The notes below the pieces were generated by a model, which was not told where the DNA came from, made no database searches, and was given only the letters and a program-made list of their open reading frames with translations. From positions 1 to 47,971 of the forward strand of contig JANYBP010000075.1 of NCBI GenBank assembly GCA_025360745.1: a stretch of 47,971 nt of DNA. The letters are read 5' to 3'. A program made the position numbers and the translations under genes. Positions 21,364 through 29,944 of this stretch are shown here, one piece after another. The stretch is from a bacterium. Lineage in GTDB: Bacteria; Verrucomicrobiota; Kiritimatiellia; CAIKKV01; CAIYGI01. Position 1 is the first letter of the stretch; every line of letters starts with the position of its first letter.

Positions 21364-22593
21364 TCAGGTGTTTGGCGCTCTTCGCACAACTTCCGCCACC
21401 CGTTGGACGTCAGCATCTGTCATGGCGGTGCCTGATGGCAGGCACAATCCATGAGAGAAAAACTCTTCGCTCACCGCGCCGCCGCGCACACGACACCCCT
21501 TGAACACGGGTTGAAGATGCATGGGCTTCCAGACGGGACGCGCCTCGATGTTCTCCCGTTCCAGTGCCTCACGCACTGCATGCGTGTCGGTTCCGAATCT
21601 TTTGTGGTCGATTAGGATGACCGTCAACCAGCGGTTGCTGCGGCTCCAGTCCGGTTCGGGCATAAAAGAAATGCCGGGCACATCGGCCAGATGGTGTTGG
21701 TAGGCCGCGAATACCCCGCGTTTCCGTTGGACGCGGTCATCCAGGACCTGTAGTTGCCCGCGCCCAATGGCTGCCACCACATTGCTCATACGGTAGTTGA
21801 ATCCAATTTCGGAATGCTCATACCATGGCGCGGGGTCGCGCGCCTGCGTGGCCAGTTTGCGGGCATGGTCAATCACCGACTTATCGTGCGAGGCCAGCAT
21901 TCCTCCGCCCGAGGTAGTGATGATCTTGTTGCCGTTGAAAGAATAAACGGAGGCCCAGGCATCGAAGCCGGCGTGGGGCCAGAGTTCAGAGGTCGGAGAC
22001 CGGAGGTCGGCGAGCGGAGGTCCGAGGCCTGACTTCTGACTGCTGGCTTCTGACTTCCGATATCGCCCTCCCATCGCTTCAGCCGAATCGCAGATGACCG
22101 GCACGTTATACCGTTTACATATCCCGCAAATTTGAGGCAGGTTGCAGCACTGGCCATAAAGATCGGTGGGAATGACCGCAGCCACAGTTCGCCCGTCTTT
22201 CGCGCATTCCTCCTGTTCCGCTTCCAAGAGGATGGGATCCATGTTCCAAGATTCACGGTTACAGTCTATAAAGCGCAGTTCGCAGCCCTCGAAAATGGCG
22301 GGAGTCACGCTGCCGATGAAGGTCAGCGTGGAAGCCAGGACCAGAGGGCGGTGAGTGGTGAGTGGTCGAGTGGGAAGACGGAGCAGATGGTGGAGTGCGA
22401 GGTGGGTGGCGGCGGTACCGCTAGACAGCGCCAGGCAATGCGGGATGCCCGTGTACGCTGAGAATTCTTTCTCGAAGGCGTCCACCATGGGCCCGAGTGG
22501 CGCAATATAGTTCGAGGCAAAAGCCTCTTCGACAAATCGCAGCTCGCTCCCGCCCATGTGAGGAGGGGAAAGGAATATACGTTTATTATTCAT
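21364..22593 (-). CDS. PglE-type sugar aminotransferase with two repeat inserts
   Basis: A PLP-dependent DegT/DnrJ/EryC1/StrS aminotransferase, 409 aa, that would aminate C4 of the UDP-4-keto-6-deoxy-GlcNAc made by the adjacent dehydratase. Conserved: YIAPLGPMVDAFE (about 29-41), LSSGTAATHLAL (about 56-67), PTDLYGQCC (142-150), CDSAEAMGG (168-176), and SFNGNKIITTSGGGML with the PLP lysine K223. Two stretches are foreign to the family: residues about 73-84 (PTRPLTTHRP, from GTGAGTG units) and about 178-206 (KSEASSQKSGLGPPL and following), encoded by the heptamer block 21984-22060. Both are in frame and lie in loops before the PLP lysine. The start at 22593 (MNNKRIFLSPP) is family-typical. Confidence 0.9.
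   Translation of the reverse strand: MNNKRIFLSPPHMGGSELRFVEEAFASNYIAPLGPMVDAFEKEFSAYTGIPHCLALSSGTAATHLALHHLLRLPTRPLTTHRPLVLASTLTFIGSVTPAIFEGCELRFIDCNRESWNMDPILLEAEQEECAKDGRTVAAVIPTDLYGQCCNLPQICGICKRYNVPVICDSAEAMGGRYRKSEASSQKSGLGPPLADLRSPTSELWPHAGFDAWASVYSFNGNKIITTSGGGMLASHDKSVIDHARKLATQARDPAPWYEHSEIGFNYRMSNVVAAIGRGQLQVLDDRVQRKRGVFAAYQHHLADVPGISFMPEPDWSRSNRWLTVILIDHKRFGTDTHAVREALERENIEARPVWKPMHLQPVFKGCRVRGGAVSEEFFSHGLCLPSGTAMTDADVQRVAEVVRRAPNT
21984..22060. repeat. In-gene block of 11 heptamers, two unit types
   Basis: Seven GGTCGGA-like units (21984-22032: GTTCAGA, GGTCGGA, GACCGGA, GGTCGGC, GAGCGGA, GGTCCGA, GGCCTGA) are followed without loss of phase by four CTTCTGA-like units (22033-22060: CTTCTGA, CTGCTGG, CTTCTGA, CTTCCGA). 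Read on opposite strands the two unit types resemble each other (GGTCGGA against GTCAGAA), so the block is a degenerate palindrome. Confidence 0.88.
22351..22372. repeat. Short in-gene GTGAGTG array
   Basis: GTGAGTG, GTGAGTG, GTCGAGTG inside the aminotransferase gene, encoding the PLTTHRP stretch near residues 77-83. It is the same unit as the longer arrays in the CapG and CapF homologues. Confidence 0.75.
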
Positions 22594-22678
22594 GGCGGGT
22601 GTCAGTATATCATTATCTCGGCAAGTCCAACTTGCCGTCACAGGTTTTGATATGGCTGCGCGGAGCGGTATCCGAAGG

Positions 22679-23734
22679 CTACACGCGACTAGAGGCGCTG
22701 TTCGGATTGGGCCGTGATTTCAAAGATAGGACATGCACCATCCGATCGCATTTTGCACAGCACACGCCGGGCTTGACTCGCAGGGACTCCGGGTTTGGCG
22801 ATTTGCCTTGCGCCCACGCCACGAATGCGGCGGGTACATTGGCCCCGGCTTCCTGCGAAAAAGGATACCCGCCTCCGAACCGCGGATTTAACTCCAATAC
22901 GAACAAACCAGCCTGGGTTCGGAAGACGTCACAGTCGAGATTGCCGATATGGCCAAGGGAACGTCCGATTGCGCTGCCGAGCGTTTCCAATTCCTGGTCG
23001 GCCACGGTGATTGCACGGTCTGTTTCACCCGCGCGCATGGACAACTTGAGTTTGATGAAAGTCGCGGCATGGCGGCCCGAAAAATCATTGACGATGTCCA
23101 GCCCGTACTCATCACCGGACAGGCACTGTTGAATGAGGATCGCGTGCTCAGGATCCTTGCTGCTGGCGCTGGCAAGAAATGTCCGCATCAGCCGCTTGTG
23201 TGCCAAACCGTAGGCCACGCGCAACTCATCGACATCATAGACCTTGTCGATTCCGATCGAGGCCGTGCCCCAGCGCGGTTTGATCATGCAAGGGAAGCGC
23301 AACAAGTCCGATTCAATCGCGGCAAGTGCATCAGGCATGCGCACAAATGTGAGTGGTGACTGACATTTGTTCGCAATTAAAAATCTGTGTGTTGCATATT
23401 TATCGAAACACAGCTCGATGATATCCGGTTGTGAGACCGCCACCTGGATGTCCGCCGCGGCAAACTTCTCCCTGGCTTTTGCAAGCAAGGGCAGCTCAAG
23501 GTCATTCAGCGAGACAACCAATTTGACGTCGTTTGCAACGCACAACGCAAGCAGCGTGTCGCAATAAGCTGCATCGTTCACCGGTGGGACGACGAAGGCC
23601 TGGTCCACTTCCTGCATCCCAGGCGCATCGAGGGAAGCATCCGCGCCGAAGACGTGGCCGGACGTTCCCAACGCCTGTTTAAAATAGCCAATCAAATAAT
23701 TACGGCGACCGATGCAAGTTAAGAGAATATTCAT
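22679..23734 (-). CDS. ATP-grasp ligase, PylC/CarB-like
   Basis: A 351-aa ATP-grasp protein of the carbamoyl-phosphate-synthase-large-subunit-like group found in many surface-sugar clusters. It would activate a carboxylate with ATP and join it to an amine. N-terminal Rossmann-like block MNILLTCIGRRNYLIGYF (1-18), then LVVSLNDLELPLL near 71-83, ATP-binding FPCMIKPRWGTASIGI near 145-160, QQCLSGDEYGLDIV near 203-216 and the metal site FVLELNPRFGGGYP near 281-294. It lies 86 nt downstream of the PglC-type region and directly downstream in sequence of the aminotransferase, so a 4-amino sugar is an attractive acceptor (inference). It could replace the acetyltransferase PglD, absent here. Start MNILLT at 23734. 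Confidence 0.85.
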   Translation of the reverse strand: MNILLTCIGRRNYLIGYFKQALGTSGHVFGADASLDAPGMQEVDQAFVVPPVNDAAYCDTLLALCVANDVKLVVSLNDLELPLLAKAREKFAAADIQVAVSQPDIIELCFDKYATHRFLIANKCQSPLTFVRMPDALAAIESDLLRFPCMIKPRWGTASIGIDKVYDVDELRVAYGLAHKRLMRTFLASASSKDPEHAILIQQCLSGDEYGLDIVNDFSGRHAATFIKLKLSMRAGETDRAITVADQELETLGSAIGRSLGHIGNLDCDVFRTQAGLFVLELNPRFGGGYPFSQEAGANVPAAFVAWAQGKSPNPESLRVKPGVCCAKCDRMVHVLSLKSRPNPNSASSRV

Positions 23735-23797
23735 GATGGTATACGTCGGTCCTTTAACCAATTGGCCTTTCCCGTCGCGGCATGACTCCGCATGACC

Positions 23798-24439
23798 CTA
23801 CGGCGACAATTTTTGTCCCTGCCCCCTGCGAATCTGAGCTAGGTTGCCTTCGGCCTTGGACGAATCAACCCCAACGCCTCTGGCCAAAAAAACCGCGCCA
23901 ACCGTGCGCCAGATAATTCGCATGTCGAGCCCTAACGATAATTTCTCGACGTACTCGACGTCGCAGCCTAGGCGTTCGTCCCAGGTCAGGCAGTTGCGCC
24001 CGGAGATTTGAGCCAAACCCGTTAGTCCGGGACGGACAGTATGGCGGCGCAGCTCACGCTCGCTATAGTATGGCAGGTACTCCATCAATAAAGGTCTTGG
24101 TCCCACCAAACTCATGTCGCCTTTGAGAATATTCCATAGTTCCGGCAGTTCATCAAGGCTGCAACGCCGCAAAAACCGACCAAATTTAGTCAGACGGTCG
24201 GCGTCTGGCAGAAGGTGTCCAGTTGCGCCGCGCCTGTCAGTCATGGTGCGGAATTTAACCAGGTAAAAAGGCTGCCCTTCCAAACCGGGGCGCTGTTGTC
24301 GGAATAAAACCGGCGCACCCAATTTGATCCGTACCAACAGCCCCAGCAGGACGAGGACCGGCGAAAGCGCCACCAGTGTGGCCGTGCTGACAAAGATGTC
24401 CAGCAAACGTTTGACGTGGCGCTTGTAAATATCGTGCAT
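23798..24439 (-). CDS. Initiating phosphoglycosyl transferase (PglC/WcaJ type)
   Basis: A monotopic bacterial sugar transferase, 213 aa, moving a sugar-1-phosphate from UDP-sugar onto undecaprenyl phosphate to start the repeat unit. The reentrant membrane helix is at about 13-35. VLFRQQRPGLEGQPFYLVKFRTM lies at about 44-66, and the catalytic Asp-Glu is in RRCSLDELPELWNILKGDMSLVGPRP (about 90-115; DE at 95-96). RPGLTGLAQISGRN follows. The PglC-size protein (no N-terminal Wzx-like membrane bundle) fits with the PglF and PglE homologues, suggesting a diNAcBac- or QuiNAc4N-type first sugar. I start at ATG 24439 (MHDIYKRHVKR); an in-frame start at 24508 would overlap the upstream glycosyltransferase by 32 nt. 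Confidence 0.92.
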   Translation of the reverse strand: MHDIYKRHVKRLLDIFVSTATLVALSPVLVLLGLLVRIKLGAPVLFRQQRPGLEGQPFYLVKFRTMTDRRGATGHLLPDADRLTKFGRFLRRCSLDELPELWNILKGDMSLVGPRPLLMEYLPYYSERELRRHTVRPGLTGLAQISGRNCLTWDERLGCDVEYVEKLSLGLDMRIIWRTVGAVFLARGVGVDSSKAEGNLAQIRRGQGQKLSP

Positions 24440-24476
24440 TTGTACCGGCCTGCGGTTTGGATCAGGGATCAATAGT

Positions 24477-25763
24477 TCAGGGGGCCGAATGAACCGGCTT
24501 GGGTACAAGAGCGCTGGTCTCAGTCAGGGCTGCTTGCTGTTCTGTTGTTGCCGACGTGGCGTTAGAAAACCGGTTCATCTGGTCGATCATACGGTATGCG
24601 GCCTTGGTTTCGCAAAACTCCGTTAGCACGGCACGCCGGCCATTTTCCCCCATAGTCTTGCGAAGTTCGGGATTGGAATAAAGTTTCAAAAATTGCCGGC
24701 AATAGGCATCGATATCCCCCGTTTCGGCCCACAGTCCACCCTGATACTTATCAAGAAACGCCACCTTGTAGTCCGTATTCCGGTCCGTGGCGGCCAAAAC
24801 CGGCAGGTTGGCATCCCAATACGCGAGCGTGCGGGAGGGGATGTTGGGTATGGTAAATTTCGCGCTTAGATTGACCAGGCCGAGATCGGTCTCTCGAAGG
24901 AAGGCTTGATATTCTTGATGATTCAACCTGTCGAACAGCCGGACATTTGATAGCTGTCGGCTCTGGACCTCGTTGGTAATGCGTGCTTTTTCCGATCCAT
25001 CCCCAATGATACAGAATACAACATCCTCCAAGTATGCCACTTTGTGCGCCAAATCTAAAATGAAGTCGACATGCTGGGGCAGGCCGAGGTTGCCGCCGAA
25101 GACTGCGATGAACTTGTCTCCGAGCTGGAATCTCTTCCGAAAAATGCAACGCGATGCCCCAGCGTCCTCATTCCCGGTCGGCCGAATCCAGTTTGGGAAT
25201 AACTGCAGCTTTTCAACGGGTATGCGAGGATGGTGTGCCCGCAAATATTCAATATTTCCAGGGCTCATGCATCCGATGATGTCGCTTTCCCGATACAACT
25301 GCCTTTCCCGCAGGCGCAGATATGCAATTAGAAGTGGGTTGCACAGCAGTCCGATGTCTTTGGCGTTTTGGGGAAAAATATCGCGCAGCATCAAATAGGT
25401 CCTGGTGCGGGTGCGTTTTCGGATGAGCTTGAGAAGCGGGGCGAGCGTGATCGGTGGGGTGGAGGTGACAACCCAATCCGGCCGCCAATCAGGCCAACTC
25501 TTCAGAAGCGCCCGCTGGAATCGGCCGTTCAAAAGCATGGTGTTGATGCCTTTGATGATGATCGCTGTTTTAAACACAGGGCCGCTGTGAACGCGCAACA
25601 CATGTATTCCAGCTTCGTTTGTTGCACGGGTTGGCCCTTTGAAATCCGGCGCAACAACGCGCACCTCATGTCCGCAGACTGACAGCTGGGACACCAGTTC
25701 GGTGTACATGTTGCTGGTGACCGATGCATCGGGGTAGGAAAGGAATAAAAAAAGGAGGCGCAT
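24477..25763 (-). CDS. GT4 glycosyltransferase, WbuB-like (candidate FucNAc transferase)
   Basis: A 428-aa GT-B glycosyltransferase. The N-terminal domain begins RLLFLFLSYPDASVTSNM (2-19) with RDIFPQNAKDIGL near 127-139, like WbuB-type proteins. The C-terminal nucleotide-sugar domain has FIAVFGGNLGLPQHVDF near 219-235, CIIGDGSEK near 250-258 and PNIPSRTLAYWDANLPVLA near 306-324. WbuB transfers L-FucNAc in E. coli O26, and the UDP-L-FucNAc genes capE/capF/capG are present here, so that donor is plausible (inference). Start at 25763 (MRLLFL); the longer frame adds 15 atypical residues. Confidence 0.82.
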   Translation of the reverse strand: MRLLFLFLSYPDASVTSNMYTELVSQLSVCGHEVRVVAPDFKGPTRATNEAGIHVLRVHSGPVFKTAIIIKGINTMLLNGRFQRALLKSWPDWRPDWVVTSTPPITLAPLLKLIRKRTRTRTYLMLRDIFPQNAKDIGLLCNPLLIAYLRLRERQLYRESDIIGCMSPGNIEYLRAHHPRIPVEKLQLFPNWIRPTGNEDAGASRCIFRKRFQLGDKFIAVFGGNLGLPQHVDFILDLAHKVAYLEDVVFCIIGDGSEKARITNEVQSRQLSNVRLFDRLNHQEYQAFLRETDLGLVNLSAKFTIPNIPSRTLAYWDANLPVLAATDRNTDYKVAFLDKYQGGLWAETGDIDAYCRQFLKLYSNPELRKTMGENGRRAVLTEFCETKAAYRMIDQMNRFSNATSATTEQQAALTETSALVPKPVHSAP

Positions 25764-25785
25764 TGGAATGGGTTTGACCTTGATG

Positions 25786-26913
25786 TCACCTGGATTTGGA
25801 AACGGCACCCAATGACTCGAACATTTCCAGCATCCGCATGGCCGAGTCTTCCCAGCAAAACATTTTAATTCGCTCCAAGCCCTTGTCGACGAGTCGTTGT
25901 CTCAGTTCATGCATGTTCTTAACCTGCAGCACGGCGTTCGCAAAGGCCGCTACGTCACCAGGCCGTACGAGCATGCCGGCATCCCCGACCACCTCCGGAA
26001 TGGCTGTACAATCCGAAGCTATAACCGGACAACGGCAGGACATCGCCTCCAAAGGCGGATTTCCAAAGGCTTCGCAACGGCTGGTAAAAACAAGGCACAT
26101 CGACCGTCGTAGCAAACTGTCAAGTTCGGCTTCCTCAAGAAATCCGCGGTATTCGATCCGTTGAGACAGCCCCATCTTTGCAGCGTTCTTCGCGAATTCC
26201 TCCCAATTGCCGCCGCCGGCAATGCACAAGCGCCACTCAGTATTTGGTTCCATCTCTGTCAGTAAACGCAGGGTGTTCAGAAGTGTAGGATTATCTTTAT
26301 GTGCCTGGGTGTCTTGAACGGCTACAAGGTGCGGTTGACCGCTCCATTGATTCGGGGTTAGCGGTGCAGCGTTAATCCGTTTTTGCGCGAGGCCGTTATA
26401 GCAGACGTGGTTGCGTGGCGCTGATTCCGGCACAAAGCGTTCGGCTTCGCGTCGCATGTATTCCGATATGAATACATTGCATGCCGCACGACGTAACGAA
26501 AGGCGCGCCGCATAATCCTTGGTCAGTTCTTTGATTTCAAGCCTGAGCACGCGCTGCCCATATGAACAGCGAAACCGGTGGAGGTTACGGTGGTGAATCA
26601 ACTGCGGTGCCGAACAATTAACAATCCCGCTTTGGGTGGACATTACAACGTCAGGCTTGATTTCTGAAATAATCCGTCCAAGCCCCAGGCTAACTGACAG
26701 GAATCTTCGGGCGGGAGATTGGCCTGAGGCGCATACAAGCAACGTAATATCAGGAAAGCGTTCTCGAACCGCACGCGCGACGCCTTCCCGGCTAGCAATT
26801 ACGGTGATGCGCGCAATTCGACCGCAGTCCCTCCATGCGCCCAGATAGCCAAGCAACCCAGTCAGGCCCCCACCTGGCGCAAGATTCATGGCGTTGACTG
26901 CCAGATGTTTCAT
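25786..26913 (-). CDS. GT4 glycosyltransferase A (intact copy)
   Basis: A 375-aa GT-B glycosyltransferase. The N-terminal half includes NAMNLAPGGGLTGLLGYLGAW (7-27) and STQSGIVNCSAPQLIHHRN near 91-109. The C-terminal GT4 domain has LVAVQDTQAHKDN near 203-215, YRGFLEEAELDSLL near 264-277 and the donor-site block FTSRCEAFGNPPLEAMSCRCPVIAS near 285-309. Its N-terminal third is closely similar to the first part of the broken gene at 29945-31069, showing that this gene has been duplicated. It overlaps the TupA-like gene upstream by ATGA, an arrangement kept in the second copy. Confidence 0.88.
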   Translation of the reverse strand: MKHLAVNAMNLAPGGGLTGLLGYLGAWRDCGRIARITVIASREGVARAVRERFPDITLLVCASGQSPARRFLSVSLGLGRIISEIKPDVVMSTQSGIVNCSAPQLIHHRNLHRFRCSYGQRVLRLEIKELTKDYAARLSLRRAACNVFISEYMRREAERFVPESAPRNHVCYNGLAQKRINAAPLTPNQWSGQPHLVAVQDTQAHKDNPTLLNTLRLLTEMEPNTEWRLCIAGGGNWEEFAKNAAKMGLSQRIEYRGFLEEAELDSLLRRSMCLVFTSRCEAFGNPPLEAMSCRCPVIASDCTAIPEVVGDAGMLVRPGDVAAFANAVLQVKNMHELRQRLVDKGLERIKMFCWEDSAMRMLEMFESLGAVSKSR

Positions 26914-27854
26914 GCTGGCGCCATTACCTTCATAACTTCAGCCAGCTTCTGCCCATAGATAAAGTCATGCGTTCTTGGCTGAAATCTTAACATGCCGCCA
27001 CCAGGCGAATATGTCAGTTCGCCAAAGACAATCCTGGTGGCGTTTATCAGGTATAGGTCAACTCTCAAAAAATCCCATCCCCCGCTGAGTTTCTCGGCGC
27101 AGCTAATCATTTCATCCAGCACTGCCGGCATAGCGTGTAAGATACGCGTTGCTGTATTGTACAATCCGAATGGAAGCGCGGCCCACTCCCTGTCATAGAC
27201 CGAAACCAGGGGGATGCCCTCGGTGTTGTCAACGACGCTGATGAACTCGACTCTGCCGCCAAAGCAATAAAACTTGTAATCCAGCAAGGGGCTTCCATTC
27301 TCGTTTCGCAGGAATTTCTCGATGATGATTTTTGGGGGAATCGAATCGTATTGGTACTCCGTACCGTAACTGGATTCGTTGTAAGAGGTTTTCAGCCATT
27401 TGCGACAAAGCGCCCGCAGTTCGTCCGGTTGCGCCGCGTCATTCTGCGAAACAATTCGGACCATGCCGCTGCCATGGTTAGTTTTGAGCGCGTAGGGCCT
27501 TGTCAAATCCTGGAACGAGATTGTTTCGGGATCGTCGGTTACGTCGTAAAGTTCGTTTAAGATACGACCGAGCCCGAGCCCCGAGACGTAGGCGCGGACG
27601 GCGTATTTGTCCGCAATGACGCAGGCTCTGGGGTCCATGTGACGGTTCTTTCTGTGCTGAATATGCTCATTGAACGTTCTGGGATCATCAGTGTTTGCGA
27701 CATAGCCAAGTCTTAAAAAAGTGTCAAACTTATCGAAGGCGTGCTTGCTGAAAAGCCGAAAAACCACCGGTCGTGTCAGCACGTCGACCCCCAAGGCGAA
27801 GGTGTATACAAACCCACGGTACTTGACGGATTTGAGCAAATCGGCAAAATTCAT
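26910..27854 (-). CDS. TupA-like ATP-grasp protein, copy 1
   Basis: A 314-aa protein of the TupA-like ATP-grasp family, named after a protein for the teichuronopeptide of alkaliphilic Bacillus; members sit in polysaccharide clusters and are thought to attach amino acids or peptides to glycans. Visible: PRTFNEHIQHRKNRHMDPR (about 59-77), VIADKYAVRAYV (about 79-90), PYALKTNHGSGMV (about 122-134), PPKIIIEKFL (about 175-184), LLDYKFYCFGGRVEFI (about 193-208) and FLRVDLYLIN...FGELTYSPGGGM (about 262-285), the metal/ATP site. I start at ATG 27854 (MNFADLL), which aligns with copy 2 at 31066-32007; the frame is open to 27902. The ATGA overlap couples it to glycosyltransferase A. Confidence 0.85.
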   Translation of the reverse strand: MNFADLLKSVKYRGFVYTFALGVDVLTRPVVFRLFSKHAFDKFDTFLRLGYVANTDDPRTFNEHIQHRKNRHMDPRACVIADKYAVRAYVSGLGLGRILNELYDVTDDPETISFQDLTRPYALKTNHGSGMVRIVSQNDAAQPDELRALCRKWLKTSYNESSYGTEYQYDSIPPKIIIEKFLRNENGSPLLDYKFYCFGGRVEFISVVDNTEGIPLVSVYDREWAALPFGLYNTATRILHAMPAVLDEMISCAEKLSGGWDFLRVDLYLINATRIVFGELTYSPGGGMLRFQPRTHDFIYGQKLAEVMKVMAPA

Positions 27855-27955
27855 CTGAGACTTTATGCGCCCGCCGATTGTTTTCCGCAGCAAGCCGTGC
27901 AATCAAAAGTTTGTCCGGCAGGCATTTGAACCGCACATTGTGATTCACCCGGGCT

Positions 27956-28912
27956 TTAGCAGGACACGTACTCGCCGACCAGTCGATATTCGTCGCCATT
28001 CAGTCCCAGCTTGAAATCGGCGATGCCCGGAACTTTTTCTTCGTTTATGCCGCCCATGTCAAACCAGCGAATCCCTCTTCGCTGCATTTCGACGACGGCA
28101 TGCCACAACAAGAAATTGTTGGCATTGGCCTTGCGTCCCTCCGCGCCGTTCCAGCCCAAAAGGTAGGTGCTGGAGCTGCCATGCCAGGTTACCGCGATAC
28201 CGGCCACGGGTCGTTGATCCAACATCGCTTGTAGTACAACCATGCCTGTAGTGTCATCGCTGGCGGACCTGAGCGCCGTTAGGAGGGCGGGGCTCGGACC
28301 ATTAAAGGATCGCTCGGTCATCAATTCCACGCTGCGTTGCAGCATCCAGGCGAATTCCGCTTCCCCCTCGCTAAGATGCAGGCTGACCCCTTTGCGTTCC
28401 GCTCCGGAAAGTTGGTTGCGCCATTTGCCCTTGAGCCTGGCTCTGAGTTTTGGCGCCGGGACGGACAAATCAATCCACATGGAATTCCAGCGTTGCGCGT
28501 GACGCTTTCGAAACCCTCGCGCCGTTAGGCGCGACAATATTGCCTTGTCCGCTGGCAAGTTGGGCGCAATCATCAATAGCCTCTGGTGACGCAGACCCAA
28601 TTCGCGTCGCAAGGCATCAAGTACGTTGTCCAGATCGACGTCCGCGGGCGCGGCCGCAACCCAGATTGGTCCTCGATTTATCCTGTTCAGGCCAAAAAGT
28701 CCGAACCAGCGTTTCTCGAGGACGACGAGCGTACCCAGCACCACTCCGTCCTTGAGGACGATTCCGCGCCGTGGAATCCATCCTTCCACGGCCGCCTTGG
28801 CGGTTCCGTAAGCCCATGTCTGGAGCAGATTGCTCTTAGGCGCGGCAGCAAAATGCCGATTCCATTGGACGCGGTCCAAATCCCAGCGAAATGAAATTCT
28901 AACGGTTGCCAT
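27956..28912 (-). CDS. FemAB/GNAT-like acyltransferase
   Basis: A 318-aa protein with the double-GNAT layout of FemAB/FemX-type aminoacyl transferases and related exopolysaccharide proteins. N-terminal: NRHFAAAPKSNLLQTWAYGTAK (about 18-39), with LLQTWAYG the family's first block. Middle: KGKWRNQLSGAERKGV (about 160-175). C-terminal GNAT_6-like core: AGIAVTWHGSSSTYLLGWN (about 236-254), NNFLLWHAVVEMQRRGIRWFDMGGINEE (about 264-291). FemAB proteins use aminoacyl-tRNA, others acyl-CoA; the substrate here is not known. In this cluster it probably decorates an amino sugar (inference). I start at ATG 28912; the TTG at 28927 is possible. Confidence 0.83.
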   Translation of the reverse strand: MATVRISFRWDLDRVQWNRHFAAAPKSNLLQTWAYGTAKAAVEGWIPRRGIVLKDGVVLGTLVVLEKRWFGLFGLNRINRGPIWVAAAPADVDLDNVLDALRRELGLRHQRLLMIAPNLPADKAILSRLTARGFRKRHAQRWNSMWIDLSVPAPKLRARLKGKWRNQLSGAERKGVSLHLSEGEAEFAWMLQRSVELMTERSFNGPSPALLTALRSASDDTTGMVVLQAMLDQRPVAGIAVTWHGSSSTYLLGWNGAEGRKANANNFLLWHAVVEMQRRGIRWFDMGGINEEKVPGIADFKLGLNGDEYRLVGEYVSC

Positions 28913-29010
28913 AGCAATAAATTCCAAGATAAGTTTTTGAAATAAGGCTGGCAGGCGTGCGGCAAGACCATGCGAGACGTCGACTGTGATTCGCGTTTAA
29001 ATGTGTACGT

Positions 29011-29928
29011 TCAATCGTGAGGCTGTCGTGCCGGATTCTGTGGTGCGGTTGTGACTTGCGAAGCCATACGATCCAACTGGCGGCGGGCTTTTATATAGCG
29101 AAACGATAGACCGCCTTCCACCAGGAATCCGACGTACCCGTTTGGATCGCCAAGCCAGACTGCCTCGCGTCGGATTGCCAATCGCGAAACCGAGGGTGGG
29201 TTGTTACCGCGCACGGCGGAAAAGACGTAAAAATAACGTTGTGCTGCGACCGACAATGCCGCGCTCGTGACGCTGGCGGCGGTTCCAAACGGGTAGGCAA
29301 AGGACTCGACTTTTTGTTCCAGCCGAGCCTCGATCGCGGCTGCGCTACCAAGGATTTCCGCTTCCAATTCCGCGCGTGAAGCAAGCCCTGACAGTCGTGC
29401 GTGCGTACACGTGTGCGCGCCGATGGTATGGCCCTGCGATTGCAATGCGCGAAGTTCGTCCCACTGCATGGGTCGAAGATGATCTGGAATCGTTGCTCCC
29501 TTCAGGCCAGTGCACATTTTGGTGGTGATGAATTCCACCTGCTCGTCCCGAGTCCGACAGTCGATGAAACTTGGCACCACAAAAAAAACGGCTTTGATTC
29601 CCAACGGCTTCAAGATGGTTTCCGCCATGCGAAAATTGGATGCGAATCCGTCGTCGAAGGTCAGCAGAATTCCTGGTCGTCGTTCCCGGGATCCGGAGGC
29701 CAGTTCTCGGCAAAATGCCGCGTAATCCAATATGCGATAAGCTTTGCTAATGTACGTGATCTGCTCGCTGAACCGATCGACATGCTCGGGTGGAATATCG
29801 TGAAAAACCAGAACTTTCAGTTTGCCATGGCATGGTCCGAGTGCGCAGGCGCCGATATTTCGAACCAACGACAGCAGTGGCCGCAGGCCAGCCAACCGAT
29901 ATCTAGCGCGTATCATATTGACTCGCAT
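29011..29928 (-). CDS. Polysaccharide deacetylase (NodB family)
   Basis: A metal-dependent CE4 deacetylase, 305 aa, removing N- or O-acetyl groups from glycans. The metal triad is present: TFDDGF with D92/D93 and GAHTCTHARL with H172/H176. The catalytic-base and acid loops are seen as SFAYPFG near 217-223. A weakly hydrophobic N-terminus (about 12-32) might act as an uncleaved anchor, but no clear signal peptide is present, so location is uncertain. It lies 16 nt downstream of the dead chimeric glycosyltransferase and upstream of the FemAB-like gene. Deacetylation would free an amine for the neighbouring amide-forming enzymes (inference). Confidence 0.88.
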   Translation of the reverse strand: MRVNMIRARYRLAGLRPLLSLVRNIGACALGPCHGKLKVLVFHDIPPEHVDRFSEQITYISKAYRILDYAAFCRELASGSRERRPGILLTFDDGFASNFRMAETILKPLGIKAVFFVVPSFIDCRTRDEQVEFITTKMCTGLKGATIPDHLRPMQWDELRALQSQGHTIGAHTCTHARLSGLASRAELEAEILGSAAAIEARLEQKVESFAYPFGTAASVTSAALSVAAQRYFYVFSAVRGNNPPSVSRLAIRREAVWLGDPNGYVGFLVEGGLSFRYIKARRQLDRMASQVTTAPQNPARQPHD

Positions 29929-29944
29929 CGCAATGAAATAAAAC

